Source: a virus. Taken from it: a stretch of DNA of 32,160 nucleotides. The stretch lies in IMG/VR virus record IMGVR_UViG_3300030104_001516, positions 8,625 to 40,784 of that record. One strand, given 5' to 3'. The notes beneath the pieces were generated by a model that was not told the origin of the DNA, searched no databases, and saw only the letters and a program-made list of their open reading frames with translations. Below, piece by piece: positions 31,910 to 32,160 of the stretch (its first letter is position 1; every line of letters starts with the position of its first letter). The translations under genes were made by a program, and so were the position numbers.

Positions 31910-32160
31910 GTTTACTGACCCTACTTGGATACTTTTTGACACAAAAATGTGAGACCCCTTTCGTTTAATCAACGAACAGTTTCACCCCCGTGGCCCCACC
32001 TCGCACTCGCCGAAATGACAATCCGAAAGTCTCCCACAAGATTTGCCCCTGTTTGTTTTTGCATCTGTCAGAGTTTCTTGCGGTCACTTTTTGACCACTC
32101 CCGTCGTTGCCCCTACTCCCTATTCCAATTGACTATCATAGGCTCTTGCACGCTCCGGTG
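31910..32160. other. non-coding, C-rich right-end region with hairpins; possible genome end or terminal repeat
   Basis: The last 251 nt contain no convincing ORF. The + strand is rich in C runs, unlike the A-rich genes. Visible structures are TTCGTT-TAATC-AACGAA (31960-31976), extendable by GTGA/TCAC at 31949 and 31985; GGTCA-CTTTT-TGACC (32082-32096); TTTTTG-ACA-CAAAAA (31933-31947); a 10-nt direct repeat ACTTTTTGAC (31931-31940 and 32086-32095); and TTGCCCCT twice (32043-32050, 32107-32114). In T7 the large terminase gene lies near the right end just before the terminal repeat, so this may be the concatemer-junction/cleavage region. No left end is available for comparison. Confidence 0.5.

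Noticed and set aside
1-32160. tRNA genes, insertion sequences or integrase/attachment sites.
   Set aside because: No cloverleaf-like sequence, transposase, integrase or duplicated att core was recognised, and gaps are too small except at the right end. A tRNA scan was not run.

Overview
The window is the late (morphogenesis and packaging) half of a T7-like podovirus genome. All genes lie on the + strand, tightly packed and often overlapping by 1-29 nt, in the T7 order: 5'-3' exonuclease (cut by the left edge), dNMP kinase, portal (gp8-like), scaffold (gp9), major capsid (gp10), tail tubular proteins A and B (gp11, gp12), gp13-, gp14-, gp15- and gp16-like internal virion proteins, a fibre cluster, small and large terminase (gp18, gp19), then a 251-nt non-coding right end. 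Portal and terminase align with T7 over most of their length from recalled family sequences. The moderately AT-rich composition, scarce Shine-Dalgarno sites and enlarged virion proteins suggest a phage of a marine or aquatic bacterium, but the host cannot be fixed. No RNA polymerase, DNA polymerase or endolysin gene is in the window; they would be expected to the left.

Region by region: 1-1419 holds the end of nucleotide metabolism/recombination plus two small proteins, the second resembling T7 gp7.3. 1427-5771 is the head block (portal, scaffold, capsid), interrupted between scaffold and capsid by a two-TM holin-like protein and a small lipoprotein; it closes with a clear rho-independent terminator after the capsid gene. 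5779-20810 is the tail tube and ejectosome block. The gp12-like protein (1590 aa) is about twice the T7 length, gp15 (1222 aa) and gp16 (1566 aa) are enlarged, and gp16 shows no transglycosylase domain at its N-terminus. 20812-28757 is the most unusual part: the T7-type fibre anchor is reduced to a stand-alone 185-aa protein followed by four separate fibre-like polypeptides and a small companion protein. The largest (1342 aa) carries six copies of a 41-residue repeat alternating with unrelated inserts; the next two share an adaptor plus poly-glycine linker design.

28757-29925 is a group of small genes that looks like a second membrane/lysis module: a TM-plus-coiled-coil protein overlapped out of frame by a lipoprotein (spanin-like arrangement), two unknown soluble proteins, and a 54-aa GTG-started single-TM protein just before the small terminase. 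29898-31909 is the packaging motor. 31910-32160 is C-rich, with hairpins and a short direct repeat, and is plausibly close to the genome end or terminal repeat.

Together the genes would build the procapsid, eject DNA through a T7-type internal core, recognise the host with a modular multi-polypeptide fibre, package concatemeric DNA and help lyse the host. Gene names rest on recalled family sequences and motifs, not on database searches.
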